Positions 42,697 through 56,051 of a stretch of DNA of 64,000 nt are shown piece after piece (the stretch's first letter is position 1; each line of letters opens with the position of its first letter). The stretch is taken from NCBI RefSeq assembly GCF_000213805.1, contig NC_015556.1, positions 4,851,001 to 4,915,000 on the forward strand, written 5' to 3'. Below the pieces are notes generated by a model that saw only the letters and a program-made list of their open reading frames with translations, searched no databases and was not told the origin of the DNA. Source of the stretch: Pseudomonas fulva 12-X. Lineage in GTDB: Bacteria; Pseudomonadota; Gammaproteobacteria; Pseudomonadales; Pseudomonadaceae. The position numbers and the translations under genes are program-made.

Positions 42697-42722
42697 TATA
42701 TGATCCATATACGAATCATATA
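42697..42722. promoter_or_regulatory. Palindrome upstream of the ParD-like gene
   Basis: TATATGAT (42697-42704) and ATCATATA (42715-42722) form a perfect 8-bp inverted repeat with a 10-bp gap, ending 11 bp before the start codon at 42734. This placement and symmetry suit an operator bound by the encoded ParD-like protein (autoregulation), which is inference. Confidence 0.5.
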
Positions 42723-42733
42723 GAGATCTATCC

Positions 42734-42943
42734 ATGGGTATCGTCAATATCGAGGATGAGTTGCACGACCAGATCCGTCGGGCGAGCAGCGTGTCCCATC
42801 GTTCCATCAACGCCCAGGCCAGCTTCTGGATCCGTATCGGCATGCTCTGCGAGATGAACCCGACCCTGAGCTTCAACGAGGTGGTAGCCGCAGAGTTACG
42901 CGCCGCTGGTGTATCTGCGCCTGGCCTGGCGAACGCCTCATGA
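42734..42943 (+). CDS. ParD-like antitoxin-family protein
   Basis: A 69-residue protein: a short N-terminal strand (GIVNIEDELHDQIRRAS) followed by a helix pair (VSHRSINAQASFWIRIGMLCEM), the pattern of the ParD_like (ribbon-helix-helix related) family. The residues SINAQASFWIRIG resemble the RHH helix turn of antitoxins. It overlaps the next gene, a methionine aminopeptidase, by 4 bp (ATGA), as toxin-antitoxin pairs often do, but no RelE/ParE toxin is present. A palindrome lies immediately upstream. Confidence 0.75.
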   Translation: MGIVNIEDELHDQIRRASSVSHRSINAQASFWIRIGMLCEMNPTLSFNEVVAAELRAAGVSAPGLANAS

Positions 42944-43707
42944 TCAAGACAGCCGATGAAATCGCCCTGATGGCCGAAGCCGGCAGGCTACTGGCTTCGG
43001 TATTCGGCCATCTCGACGGGCTGCAGTTGTGTGGCATGTCGACCATGCAGGTCAACGATATTGTGGATAACTATATTGTCCACAAGCTGAGCGCGCGACC
43101 GGCAAGCAAGGGCCAGTACGGATACGTCTACGCCCTAAACGCTTCGCGCAACCAGGTGGTATGTCACGGCGTGCCCAGCAAAGGCGAGATTCTGCAGAAC
43201 GGCGATCTGGTGAATTTCGATATCACCCTGGAGAAGGACGGCTATATCGCCGACTCCAGCAAGACCTACCTGATCGGCGAGGTGTCGCCCGAGGCGCAAC
43301 GCCTAACCCGCGTGACCTACGAAGCACTGTGGAAAGGTATCGCTGCCGTGCGGCCCGGCGGGCGACTGGGCGACATTGGCCACGCCATCGAACGTCACGC
43401 CCGCGCCCATGGCTATACGGTGGTTCGCGAGTACTGCGGCCACGGCATCGGCAAGCAAATGCACGAGGCGCCAGAAGTGCTGCACTGGGGCAAAGCAGGA
43501 ACCGGTCTGACCTTGCGCGAAGGCATGACCTTCACCATCGAGCCGATGCTCAACCAGGGCAAGGCAGGCACCCGAACCCTAGGTGACGGCTGGACGGTGG
43601 TGACCACCGACGGCCTGCTGTCCGCACAGTTCGAGCACACCGTGGCGGTCACCGCCGATGGCGTGCGGGTGCTGACACTGCGGCCGGACGAAACACCACT
43701 GCTCTGA
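42940..43707 (+). CDS. map: Type I methionine aminopeptidase (accessory copy)
   Basis: A 255-residue dinuclear metal peptidase that removes N-terminal Met. All five metal ligands are visible at D94, D105, H168, E201 and E232 (NFDITLEKDGYIADSS, CGHGIG, FTIEPML, FEHTVAV), so it should be active. It lacks an N-terminal extension. It is translationally coupled to the ParD-like gene and away from rpsB-tsf, where the housekeeping map usually lies, so this is probably a second copy. A perfect DnaA box lies inside the gene at 43072-43080. Confidence 0.92.
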   Translation: MIKTADEIALMAEAGRLLASVFGHLDGLQLCGMSTMQVNDIVDNYIVHKLSARPASKGQYGYVYALNASRNQVVCHGVPSKGEILQNGDLVNFDITLEKDGYIADSSKTYLIGEVSPEAQRLTRVTYEALWKGIAAVRPGGRLGDIGHAIERHARAHGYTVVREYCGHGIGKQMHEAPEVLHWGKAGTGLTLREGMTFTIEPMLNQGKAGTRTLGDGWTVVTTDGLLSAQFEHTVAVTADGVRVLTLRPDETPLL

Positions 43708-43771
43708 TACGCCTTAAGCGTTCCGGGGCGGCAGCACAGTGCAAACAGCTCGAGCCTGAGCCGCTTCCCAG

Positions 43772-44418
43772 CTAGTTATCCAGCTTCACCAGCACCCACG
43801 GCAGCATCAGCTGGGTCAGCGGGCCGATGCCGAAGGCGAACAGCAGGGTGCCGAGGCCCAGCACCTTGTAGCCGGCGAGCAAGGTGCCGATCAGCAGCAC
43901 TCCCAATTCGATCGCCGTACGCATGGAGCGCAGCGAGTAACCGGTGACCCGATGCAGGCCGGTCATCAGCCCATCACGCGGGCCACGGCCCAGTTGAGCA
44001 CCGATATACAACGCCGAGCCGAAACCGCAGAGCAGCACGCCGCCCAGGGTCAGCAGCAGGCGCCAGATAAAGCCTTCCGGCGCCACCAACAGCTGCAGGG
44101 TGAAGTCCGCCACCAGGCCGATAACCACGGCGTTGGCGATGGTGCCGAGGCCGGGGATTTCTCGCAGCGGAATCCACAGCAACAGCACCGTGAAGGATAC
44201 CCCCACCACGACCCAGCCGAAGCTCAGCGGCAACAACTTGGACAGGCCGACATGCAGCGCATCCCAGGGCGAAAGCCCCAGGTTGCCGCGAATCATCATC
44301 GCCGTGGAAATACCGAAGAACGCCAGGCCGACGAACAGCTGCAGCAGCCTCAGCGGCAGGTTGCCAGCGCGCAGTTGAGCGATCGGCCCGAGCTGGGCCA
44401 GCGTAGCTTTGCCGGCCA

Positions 44419-44419
<1 letters not shown>
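43772..44419 (-). CDS. YczE/YyaS/YitT-family membrane protein
   Basis: A 215-residue multi-pass inner-membrane protein with about five hydrophobic segments (for example LLQLFVGLAFFGISTAMMI, VVVGVSFTVLLLWI, LGTLLFAFGIGPLTQLML). The family motifs GNLGLSPWDALHVGLS and LGRGPRDGLMTGL are conserved and may line a binding site. The start at ATG 44419 overlaps the glmS stop by one base (TGATG) with GGAG upstream. Its function is unknown. Coupling to glmS is conserved here but a link to amino-sugar transport is only a guess. Confidence 0.85.
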
Positions 44420-46257
<1,838 letters not shown>

Positions 46258-46267
46258 AGCGTTCTCC

Positions 46268-47041
46268 TCAGGATGCGTCAGTGGCCGCGCAGATCAGCTG
46301 GATCCCGCGGGCCAAGAGTTGTTCGCGCGCCTCGCTGTCGAGACGCTCGTCGGTAATCAGGGTGTGCACGCTGCCCCAGGGCAGCTCGAGGTTGGGAATA
46401 CGTCGGCCGATCTTGTCGCTCTCGACCATGACGATCACTTCACGGGCCACCTCGGCCATCACCCGCGAAAGGCCCAGCAATTCGTTGAAGGTGGTGGTGC
46501 CGCGCTGCAGGTCGATACCATCGGCACCGATGAACAGCTGGTCGAAATCATAGGAGCGCAGCACCTGCTCGGCGACCTGGCCCTGGAAGGATTCCGAATG
46601 CGGGTCCCAGGTGCCGCCGGTCATCAGCAGCACTGGTTCATGCTCTATATCGCGCAGCGCGTTGGCCACGTTCAGGGAATTGGTCATCACCACCAGCCCG
46701 GGCTTGTGGCCCAGCTCGGGGATCATCGCCGCGGTGGTGGTGCCGCTGTCGATGATGATCCGCGCGTGCTCGCGGATGCGCGCTACACCAGCCCGGGCGA
46801 TCGCCTGCTTGTAGCGGGACACCGGCTGGCTGCTTTCGACCATCATTTCCTGAGGCAGCGGCACCGCGCCACCATAACGGCGCAGCAGCAGGCCGTTGGC
46901 CTCCAGTGCGGCGAGGTCCTTGCGGATGGTCACTTCGGAGGTGGCGAAACGCTTGGCTAGGGCATCGACGCTCACCTCGCCCTGCTCGGCGAGCAAGGCA
47001 AGAATGGTATGGCGACGTTGCGGCGTGTTGCGTTTGGACAT
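46268..47041 (-). CDS. glmR: GlmR, DeoR-family regulator
   Basis: A 257-residue DeoR-type transcription factor. It has a winged helix at ~5-60 ([20 protein letters not shown], then [25 protein letters not shown]) and a sugar-phosphate sensor domain with [13 protein letters not shown] and [14 protein letters not shown] motifs. The ATG at 47041 gives [10 protein letters not shown]. In P. aeruginosa glmR lies between glmU and glmS. A TTTCGA-T-TCGAAA palindrome sits 8 bp upstream. It is 10 bp ahead of glmS on the same strand. Confidence 0.9.
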   Translation of the reverse strand: MSKRNTPQRRHTILALLAEQGEVSVDALAKRFATSEVTIRKDLAALEANGLLLRRYGGAVPLPQEMMVESSQPVSRYKQAIARAGVARIREHARIIIDSGTTTAAMIPELGHKPGLVVMTNSLNVANALRDIEHEPVLLMTGGTWDPHSESFQGQVAEQVLRSYDFDQLFIGADGIDLQRGTTTFNELLGLSRVMAEVAREVIVMVESDKIGRRIPNLELPWGSVHTLITDERLDSEAREQLLARGIQLICAATDAS

Positions 47042-47048
47042 GCTTAAG

Positions 47049-47061
47049 TTTCGATTCGAAA
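47049..47061. promoter_or_regulatory. Palindrome in the glmR leader
   Basis: TTTCGA (47049-47054), T, TCGAAA (47056-47061) form a perfect inverted repeat starting 8 bp upstream of the glmR start; a similar half-site GCGAATCAAAA follows at ~47071. The position next to the start suggests autoregulation by GlmR, and the site would also control glmS. Confidence 0.4.
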
Positions 47062-47113
47062 GATAATGGTGCGAATCAAAACTCAAGGCGCTTTCGGCGT
47101 CAAGAGCAAACCT

Positions 47114-47169
47114 GCTGTGGATAACCTTTAAAGCTGCCGCTTTGCGCTGGTAGCCAGGTTATCCACAGC
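47114..47169. other. Inverted pair of perfect DnaA boxes between glmU and glmR
   Basis: A perfect 14-bp inverted repeat (47114-47127 and 47156-47169, 28-nt gap) with DnaA boxes TGTGGATAA (47116-47124) and TTATCCACA (47159-47167) facing away from each other. It lies in the 134-bp gap upstream of glmR. There is no T-tract, so a simple terminator is not favoured. Confidence 0.6.
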
Positions 47170-47175
47170 GTGCGA

Positions 47176-48540
47176 CTACGGCTTCATCTTGGTCGGACGC
47201 TGCCAGCCTTCGATATTGCGCTGCTTGGCACGGCCGACTGCCAGCGCATCTGCCGGCACCTCGCTGGTGATCACAGAGCCAGCGCCGGTGGTGCAGCGGT
47301 CGCCCAGGGTGACCGGCGCAACCAGCGCACTGTTGGAGCCGACGAAGACATCCTCGCCCATCACGGTACGGTGCTTGTTGGCGCCATCGTAGTTGCAGGT
47401 GATGGTGCCGGCGCCGATGTTGGTGCGCGCGCCGATCTCGGCATCGCCCAGGTAAGTCAGGTGACCGGCCTTGGCGCCCTCGCCCAGCACGGCGTTCTTC
47501 AGCTCCACGAAGTTACCCACATGGGCCCTGGCACCCAGCTTAGTGCCCGGACGCAAACGTGCGAACGGCCCGCAATCGGCACCTTCACCCACCTCGGCGC
47601 CTTCCAGATGGCTGTTGGCCTTGACGATCGCGCCCTTGCGCAGGGTGCTGTCCTTGATCACGCAATTGGGGCCAATCTGCACATCGTCTTCGATGATCAC
47701 GCGGCCTTCGAGGATCACGTTGATGTCGATGGTCACGTCGCGGCCCACGCTCACCTCACCGCGCACGTCGAAACGGTGAGGGTCGCGCAGGGTTACGCCC
47801 TGGGCCATCAGCCGGCGGGCCGTTCGCTGCTGAAAATGACATTCGAGCTGGGCGAGCTGGATACGGTCGTTGGCGCCGAGCACTTCCATTTCGTCGGCAG
47901 CGGTAGCGGTGGCCACCACCAGGCCGTCAGCGACTGCCATGGCGATCACGTCGGTCAGGTAGTACTCGCCCTGGGCGTTGCTGTTCGACAGCCGCCCCAG
48001 CCAATCGCCAAGGCGCTTGCCGGGCACGGCGAGAATGCCGGTGTTGCCTTCACGGATCTGCCGCTGTGCCTCGCTGGCATCCTTGTGTTCGACGATGGCC
48101 TGCACGGCGCCCTGCTCGTCACGCACGATGCGGCCGTAGCCGGTCGGGTCGGCCAGCTCCACGGTGAGCAGGCCCAGCTGATTGTCGTTGACCAGCTCCA
48201 GCAGGCGTTGCAGGGTCGCCGGCTCGATCAGCGGCACGTCGCCGTAAAGAATCAATACCGTGTCGGCACTCAGTGCCGGCTGAGCCTGGGCCACCGCGTG
48301 GCCGGTACCCAGCTGCTCAGCCTGGATGACGAAATTCAGGTCGTCGGCCGCCAGGCGCTCGCGTACCTTCTCGGCGCCATGGCCGATCACCACCTGGATG
48401 CTCTGCGGCTGCAAGCTGCGGGCGGTATCGATGACGTGGCCGAGCATGGGCTTGTGAGCGACCGGATGCAGCACCTTGGGCAGCGCCGAACGCATGCGGG
48501 TGCCCTGGCCAGCGGCGAGAATGACGATATCGAGGGACAT
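47176..48540 (-). CDS. glmU: Bifunctional GlmU (uridylyltransferase / acetyltransferase)
   Basis: A 454-residue cytoplasmic enzyme converting glucosamine-1-phosphate to UDP-GlcNAc. The N-terminal pyrophosphorylase domain has [18 protein letters not shown] (~8-25) and LYGDVPLI. The C-terminal left-handed beta-helix (from ~250) has hexapeptide repeats and the acetyl-transfer motif [10 protein letters not shown]. The start at 48540 follows the standard [11 protein letters not shown]; a longer start would run into the upstream gap. It is the only gene between the atp operon and glmR. Confidence 0.97.
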   Translation of the reverse strand: MSLDIVILAAGQGTRMRSALPKVLHPVAHKPMLGHVIDTARSLQPQSIQVVIGHGAEKVRERLAADDLNFVIQAEQLGTGHAVAQAQPALSADTVLILYGDVPLIEPATLQRLLELVNDNQLGLLTVELADPTGYGRIVRDEQGAVQAIVEHKDASEAQRQIREGNTGILAVPGKRLGDWLGRLSNSNAQGEYYLTDVIAMAVADGLVVATATAADEMEVLGANDRIQLAQLECHFQQRTARRLMAQGVTLRDPHRFDVRGEVSVGRDVTIDINVILEGRVIIEDDVQIGPNCVIKDSTLRKGAIVKANSHLEGAEVGEGADCGPFARLRPGTKLGARAHVGNFVELKNAVLGEGAKAGHLTYLGDAEIGARTNIGAGTITCNYDGANKHRTVMGEDVFVGSNSALVAPVTLGDRCTTGAGSVITSEVPADALAVGRAKQRNIEGWQRPTKMKP

Positions 48541-48623
48541 GGCAGATCCAGATAAACGAGAGCGGAAAGAAAGAGGGTTCACAGCAATCCGTTGCGCGAG
48601 TGTCGATCAGAAAAGGGTTAATC

Positions 48624-48643
48624 GCGGCTGAAGCCGCTCCCAC
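48624..48643. repeat. REP-type palindrome
   Basis: GCGGCT-GA-AGCCGC (48624-48637) followed by TCCCACA is the form of the common Pseudomonas REP element. It lies between glmU and atpC, next to a perfect DnaA box at 48653-48661. Confidence 0.6.
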
Positions 48644-48681
48644 ATGATCGGGTTATCCACAACCTTGGTTAAATCGCGGGC

Positions 48682-48712
48682 AAAAAAAGGGGTAGCCAAG
48701 GCTACCCCTTTT
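48682..48712 (-). terminator. Rho-independent terminator of the atp operon
   Basis: AAAAGGGGTAGCC pairs with GGCTACCCCTTTT (48685-48712), a 13-bp stem, and on the minus strand it is followed by a run of seven T residues (complement of 48682-48688). It lies 26 bp beyond the atpC stop. Confidence 0.9.
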
Positions 48713-48738
48713 CCAAGCAACGATGAAGAGCGTCGGTA

Positions 48739-49167
48739 TCAGCTACCGCCGAACTTCTTGCGCATTTGCTGGACGGTGCGCAGCTGGGCTGCGGCCTCGG
48801 CCAGACGAGCAGCGGCGGAACCGTAGTCGAACTCGGCTCCCTGCTCGCTCAGCGCTTTCTCGGCAGCCTTGACGGCTTCCTGAGCGGAGGCTTCGTCCAG
48901 GTCAGCAGCGCGCTGCACGGTATCGGCAAGAACCTTGACCATGCTTGGCTGCACTTCCAGGAAGCCACCGGAGATGTAGAACACCTCGATATCGCCACCC
49001 TGCTTGACCAGACGAATCGGGCCCGGCTTGAGGTCGGTGATCAGCGGCGCGTGGCCCGGGGTGATACCCAGATCACCCAGGTTGCCATGCGCGATCACCA
49101 TCTCGACCAGACCGGAGAAGATCTCGCCTTCTGCGCTGACGATGTCGCAATGGACTGTCATAGCCAT
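48739..49167 (-). CDS. atpC: ATP synthase epsilon subunit
   Basis: A 142-residue F1 epsilon subunit, part of the rotor and an inhibitor of ATP hydrolysis. The N-terminal beta-barrel has [16 protein letters not shown] and [19 protein letters not shown], and a C-terminal helical hairpin ([16 protein letters not shown]) follows. The ATG at 49167 opens MAMTVHC; another in-frame start is 36 bp earlier. It is the last gene of the atp operon. Confidence 0.95.
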   Translation of the reverse strand: MAMTVHCDIVSAEGEIFSGLVEMVIAHGNLGDLGITPGHAPLITDLKPGPIRLVKQGGDIEVFYISGGFLEVQPSMVKVLADTVQRAADLDEASAQEAVKAAEKALSEQGAEFDYGSAAARLAEAAAQLRTVQQMRKKFGGS

Positions 49168-49209
49168 ATCTAGCCTCACGTAAGCGCCCGTTGCCGGGCG
49201 CACGGGTGA

Positions 49210-50631
<1,422 letters not shown>

Positions 50632-51492
50632 TTAAACCGCGGCAGCGCCGCCGACGATTTCCGAAATTTCCTGGGTGATCGCTGCCTGACGTGCCTTGTT
50701 GTAGATCAACTGCAGGTCTTTGATGAGATCGCCAGCGTTGTCGGTAGCGTTCTTCATCGCGATCATCCGTGCGGCCTGTTCGGCTGCATTGTTCTCGACC
50801 ACTGCCTGGTACACCTGCGACTCCACGTAGCGCACCATCAGCCCGTCAAGCAGCTGCTTGGCGTCGGGTTCGTACAGGTAGTCCCAGTGGTGTTTCAGAT
50901 CCTGATCCGCATCGGCCACCAGTGGAATCAACTGCTCCACGGTCGGCTTCTGGGTCATGGTATTGATGAACTTGTTGGAAACCACGGACAAACGGTCGAT
51001 GCGCCCTTCCAGGTAAGCATCGAGCATCACCTTGACGCTGCCGATCAGATCGTTGATCGACGGCTCTTCGCCGAGGTGGCTGATCGCAGCGACCACGTTG
51101 CCACCAAAGTTGCGGAAGAATGCCGCACCCTTGCTGCCAACTACGCAGAGATCGATCTCCACGCCGCGCTCGCGGTTTGCCGACATGTCCTTGACCAGGG
51201 CCTTGAACAGGTTGGTATTCAAGCCACCGCACAGACCACGGTCCGAACTCACCACCACGTAACCGACGCGCTTTACTTCGCGTTCGATCATGAAGGGATG
51301 ACGGTATTCCGGGTTGGCGTTGGCCAGATGACCAATTACCTGGCGGATACGCTCCGCGTAGGGACGGCTAGCTGCCATGCGCTGTTGTGCCTTGCGCATC
51401 TTGCTGACCGCCACCTTTTCCATGGCGCTGGTGATCTTCTGCGTGCTTTTGATGCTCGCAATCTTGCTGCGAATCTCTTTTGCGCCTGCCAT
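50632..51492 (-). CDS. atpG: ATP synthase gamma subunit
   Basis: A 286-residue central rotor shaft of F1. The coiled N-terminus ([20 protein letters not shown]) and C-terminus ([21 protein letters not shown]) form the shaft, and [11 protein letters not shown] is the conserved core motif. It stands between atpA and atpD with short gaps. Confidence 0.96.
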   Translation of the reverse strand: MAGAKEIRSKIASIKSTQKITSAMEKVAVSKMRKAQQRMAASRPYAERIRQVIGHLANANPEYRHPFMIEREVKRVGYVVVSSDRGLCGGLNTNLFKALVKDMSANRERGVEIDLCVVGSKGAAFFRNFGGNVVAAISHLGEEPSINDLIGSVKVMLDAYLEGRIDRLSVVSNKFINTMTQKPTVEQLIPLVADADQDLKHHWDYLYEPDAKQLLDGLMVRYVESQVYQAVVENNAAEQAARMIAMKNATDNAGDLIKDLQLIYNKARQAAITQEISEIVGGAAAV

Positions 51493-51542
51493 TTCACACC
51501 TATCGGGTTAGCAGGCGGGCGTCTCCCGACGCCCGCTGCGGC

Positions 51543-53087
51543 TTACCAGGTTTGGGTGGCTTTGAACTTCTCGATACCGGCTTTGAGCTGGCCATCGATG
51601 TCGTCGTTGAAGTCACCCTTCTCGTTGATCTTCGCCATCAGGTCGGCGTGATCACGGTTGAAGAAGGCGATCAGAGCCTGCTCGAAGCTGATGATCTTGG
51701 CGACTTCGATGTCGGTCAGGAAACCACGCTCGGCGGCATACAGCGACAGCGCCATGTCCGCGATGGACATCGGAGCGTATTGCTTCTGCTTCATCAGCTC
51801 GGTAACGCGCTGACCATGCTCGAGCTGCTTGCGGGTGGCTTCGTCCAGGTCAGAAGCGAACTGGGCGAATGCCGCCAGTTCACGGTACTGAGCCAGAGCG
51901 GTACGGATACCACCGGAGAGCTTCTTGATGATCTTGGTCTGCGCAGCACCACCCACACGGGATACCGAGATACCGGCGTTGACGGCCGGACGGATACCCG
52001 AGTTGAACATGGCCGATTCCAGGAAGATCTGACCGTCGGTGATGGAAATCACGTTGGTCGGAACGAACGCGGAAACGTCGCCAGCCTGGGTTTCGATGAT
52101 CGGCAGAGCGGTCAGGGAACCGGTCTTGCCAGTCACGGCGCCGTTGGTGAACTTCTCGACGTACTCTTCGGAAACGCGCGAAGCACGCTCCAGCAGACGG
52201 CTGTGGAGGTAGAACACGTCGCCCGGGTAGGCTTCACGGCCTGGCGGACGGCGCAGCAGCAGGGAGATCTGACGGTAGGCAACGGCCTGCTTGGACAGGT
52301 CATCGTAAACGATCAGTGCATCTTCACCGCGGTCGCGGAAGTATTCGCCCATGGTGCAGCCGGCGTAAGGAGCCAGGAACTGCAGCGCAGCGGATTCGGA
52401 AGCCGAAGCAGCGACGACGATGGTGTTGGCCAGAGCGCCGGACTCTTCGAGTTTGCGAACCACGTTGGCGATGGTCGATTGCTTCTGACCAACGGCTACA
52501 TAGACGCAGAAGATACCGCTGTTCTTCTGGTTGATGATGGCGTCGACGGCCAGGGCAGTCTTACCGATCTGACGGTCACCGATGATCAGCTCGCGCTGGC
52601 CACGGCCTACCGGGATCATGGCATCGACCGACTTGTAGCCAGTCTGTACCGGCTGGTCGACCGACTTACGCCAGATCACACCTGGAGCCACTTTCTCGAC
52701 AGCGTCGGTAGCGGCGGTGTTGATCGGGCCTTTGCCATCGATCGGGTTGCCCAGTGCGTCGACGACGCGGCCCAGCAGCTCCGGACCAACCGGAACTTCC
52801 AGGATGCGACCGGTGCACTTGGCGCTCATGCCTTCGGCCAGGGTGGTGTACGCACCCAGGACAACGGCACCGACGGAGTCCTGCTCCAGGTTCAGTGCCA
52901 TACCGTAGACGCTGCCCGGGAACTCGATCATTTCGCCGTACATGACGTCGGCGAGACCGTGAATGCGCACGATACCGTCGGATACGCTGACGATGGTGCC
53001 TTCGTTACGGGCTTGGGAAGAGACGTCGAGTTTCTCGATACGTCCCTTGATGATTTCACTAATTTCGGAAGGATTGAGTTGCTGCAT
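51543..53087 (-). CDS. atpA: ATP synthase alpha subunit
   Basis: A 514-residue regulatory/nucleotide-binding F1 subunit. It starts [20 protein letters not shown], carries P-loop GDRQIGKTA (~170) and the arginine-finger segment of [20 protein letters not shown]. It matches the family length (513-514). Confidence 0.97.
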   Translation of the reverse strand: MQQLNPSEISEIIKGRIEKLDVSSQARNEGTIVSVSDGIVRIHGLADVMYGEMIEFPGSVYGMALNLEQDSVGAVVLGAYTTLAEGMSAKCTGRILEVPVGPELLGRVVDALGNPIDGKGPINTAATDAVEKVAPGVIWRKSVDQPVQTGYKSVDAMIPVGRGQRELIIGDRQIGKTALAVDAIINQKNSGIFCVYVAVGQKQSTIANVVRKLEESGALANTIVVAASASESAALQFLAPYAGCTMGEYFRDRGEDALIVYDDLSKQAVAYRQISLLLRRPPGREAYPGDVFYLHSRLLERASRVSEEYVEKFTNGAVTGKTGSLTALPIIETQAGDVSAFVPTNVISITDGQIFLESAMFNSGIRPAVNAGISVSRVGGAAQTKIIKKLSGGIRTALAQYRELAAFAQFASDLDEATRKQLEHGQRVTELMKQKQYAPMSIADMALSLYAAERGFLTDIEVAKIISFEQALIAFFNRDHADLMAKINEKGDFNDDIDGQLKAGIEKFKATQTW

Positions 53088-53108
53088 AGCTCTGCTGCCC
53101 CTTCAAAC

Positions 53109-53645
53109 TCAAGATTTCAATGCTTCGGCCAGCTTCGCGATCTTGCCGCGAACTGAGCCATCGATAACCAGGTCGCCGGCGCGGATCACGACACCACCAA
53201 TCAAGGCGGCGTCCTCCGCAGCGTGCAGGCGCACTTCCCGGCCGAGCCGTGCACTGAGAACCTTGGCGAGTTTGTCTTGCTGTTCATCGCTCAATGCGAA
53301 GGCACTGGTAACGTCCACGTCGATCGACTTCTCCTGCTCGGCCTTGTACAGCTCGAACAGCGCGAAGATTTCCGGCAACAGGGCCAGACGATCATTCTCT
53401 GCGACAACGTGGATGAAATTGCGTACCTGGGCGTCGAACTTGTCACCACACACCTCGACGAAGGTGGTGGCCTTGTCTGTACTCGTCAAACGCGGGGCCT
53501 TGAATACGCTCTGCAGAGTGGCGTCCTGAGACACCGCCGCTGCCAGGCCGAGCATGGCTGACCAAGAGGCCAGCTGCTGGTGGGCCTGGGCGTATTCGAA
53601 AGCCGCCTTGGCATAAGGTCGGGCCAACGTGGTCAGTTCTGCCAT
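53109..53645 (-). CDS. atpH: ATP synthase delta subunit
   Basis: A 178-residue peripheral stalk subunit joining F1 alpha to the b dimer. It begins [19 protein letters not shown] with the conserved N-terminal [10 protein letters not shown] motif and ends in the beta-rich segment [21 protein letters not shown]. It is 21 bp from atpA and 14 bp from atpF. Confidence 0.95.
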   Translation of the reverse strand: MAELTTLARPYAKAAFEYAQAHQQLASWSAMLGLAAAVSQDATLQSVFKAPRLTSTDKATTFVEVCGDKFDAQVRNFIHVVAENDRLALLPEIFALFELYKAEQEKSIDVDVTSAFALSDEQQDKLAKVLSARLGREVRLHAAEDAALIGGVVIRAGDLVIDGSVRGKIAKLAEALKS

Positions 53646-53659
53646 GATCGCGCCCTCGC

Positions 53660-54130
53660 TTAAATTTCGGCGGCCAGTTTGGAAACCAGCTCCGCATGCG
53701 CGTTTTGGTCGATGGATGCGCCCAGGATCTTCTCGGCACCGCCGACGGCCAGGGCACCCACTTGGGCACGCAGGGCGTCTTTGACGCTGTTGATTTCCTG
53801 TTCGATCTCGGCCTGAGCCTGAGCCTTCACACGATCCGCCTCGACGCGAGCCTGATCACGGGCTTCATCGACGATCTGGTTCGCGCGTTTCTTGGCTTGC
53901 TCAATGATTTCAGCAGCCTGTGTCTTGGCTTCGCGCAGTTGCTGACCCGCTTTCTCTTGGGCCAACTCCAGGTCACGAGCCGCACGACTGGCAGCGTCCA
54001 GACCTTCAGCAATCTTCTTCTGACGCTCTTGCAAAGCCGCAATGACCGGAGGCCATACGAACTTCATGCAGAACAGCACGAAGATGAAGAAGGCAACGGA
54101 CTGGCCAATCAGGGTTGCATTAATGTTCAC
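53660..54130 (-). CDS. atpF: ATP synthase b subunit
   Basis: A 156-residue membrane-anchored stator. It has an N-terminal helix ([20 protein letters not shown]) followed by a long charged coiled coil rich in Ala/Glu/Lys ([20 protein letters not shown]). The start [10 protein letters not shown] is standard for gamma-proteobacterial AtpF. Confidence 0.95.
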   Translation of the reverse strand: MNINATLIGQSVAFFIFVLFCMKFVWPPVIAALQERQKKIAEGLDAASRAARDLELAQEKAGQQLREAKTQAAEIIEQAKKRANQIVDEARDQARVEADRVKAQAQAEIEQEINSVKDALRAQVGALAVGGAEKILGASIDQNAHAELVSKLAAEI

Positions 54131-54188
54131 GCCAACACCTCGCTCGTTCGTTGTCCATCACACCAATCAACTCGATAAATTCGAGTGA

Positions 54189-54476
<288 letters not shown>

Positions 54477-54598
54477 TTAAGGTTTTTCTAAGGGTAAAGC
54501 GGTAAAGCAAAACCGTTACTTCCAGTGCCCTTGCGGGCGTTCCAGCCGAGGCCGGATCCATCGACAACGCCGCGCGTCGGTGACGCGCGACACGTCCA

Positions 54599-55492
<894 letters not shown>

Positions 55493-55499
55493 TTAAAAA

Positions 55500-55895
55500 T
55501 CATCTCTTCATCAGCAAGGGTGCGAACCAGTTGACCAATTGGGTCAGCAGGAATACGCCGAACAAGGCCGCCGCATCCAAAGGCTTCACACCTGCAAACA
55601 CCAGTGCGAAAAGCACCGCTGTCAAAACCAGTTTCCCTGCTTCGCCGGCGTAGAACGACCGGACGATGGCCTGGGCTGCCCGCGCTCCGGAAAACCGGAA
55701 TGCCTTATGGGCGAAATACAGATTCGGCAGCCAGGCGATCAGCCCGCCGCACAACCCGGAATAGCCGGCGGTTGTGCCCTTCCATTGCCAGCAGGCAGCG
55801 GCGAGAACCAACAGCACCAGCAGTTGCACCACGAGAATCGGAAACACCGGCAGACGATGGAGCGGCAGGCGTTTGGGCGTGCGGGTATCCATCAT
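55500..55895 (-). CDS. atpI: ATP synthase protein I
   Basis: A 131-residue accessory membrane protein that aids c-ring assembly. It has a basic N-terminus then four hydrophobic segments (VFPILVVQLLVLLVLAAACW, GLCGGLIAWLPNLYFAHKAF and two more). Two ATGs stand in tandem (55895 and 55892). It is the first gene of the atp operon, 31 bp before atpB. Confidence 0.93.
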   Translation of the reverse strand: MMDTRTPKRLPLHRLPVFPILVVQLLVLLVLAAACWQWKGTTAGYSGLCGGLIAWLPNLYFAHKAFRFSGARAAQAIVRSFYAGEAGKLVLTAVLFALVFAGVKPLDAAALFGVFLLTQLVNWFAPLLMKR

Positions 55896-55926
55896 TTTTC
55901 CCGGGGAAACAGCTCTCAGATATCGT

Positions 55927-55962
55927 TGCCAAGCTAATCAATAACTTGGCACATTTTGTGCC
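55927..55962 (-). promoter_or_regulatory. Two overlapping, mutually exclusive hairpins in the atp leader
   Basis: TGCCAAG/CTTGGCA (55927-55933 and 55945-55951) and GGCACA/TGTGCC (55948-55953 and 55957-55962) share 55948-55951, so only one can form at a time. They lie between the atp promoter and atpI. There is no T-run, so attenuation is possible but unproven. Confidence 0.35.
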
Positions 55963-55978
55963 GCCGAAATGCGCGCAG

Positions 55979-56007
55979 AGTATAGGGGTGGTTCCCACCC
56001 CATTCAA
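55979..56007 (-). promoter_or_regulatory. Sigma70-type promoter of the atp operon with palindromic spacer
   Basis: On the minus strand TTGAAT (56007-56002), 17 bp, TATACT (55984-55979). The 17-bp spacer is itself a perfect palindrome, GGGGTGG-GAA-CCACCCC. It lies 84 bp upstream of atpI and 45 bp after the parB stop. A repressor or activator bound in the spacer could govern ATP synthase output. Confidence 0.7.
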
Positions 56008-56051
56008 CTGCCCGAAAGTCTTTTCGCCGTAGTGCTCGAGGAGCAATTGTT

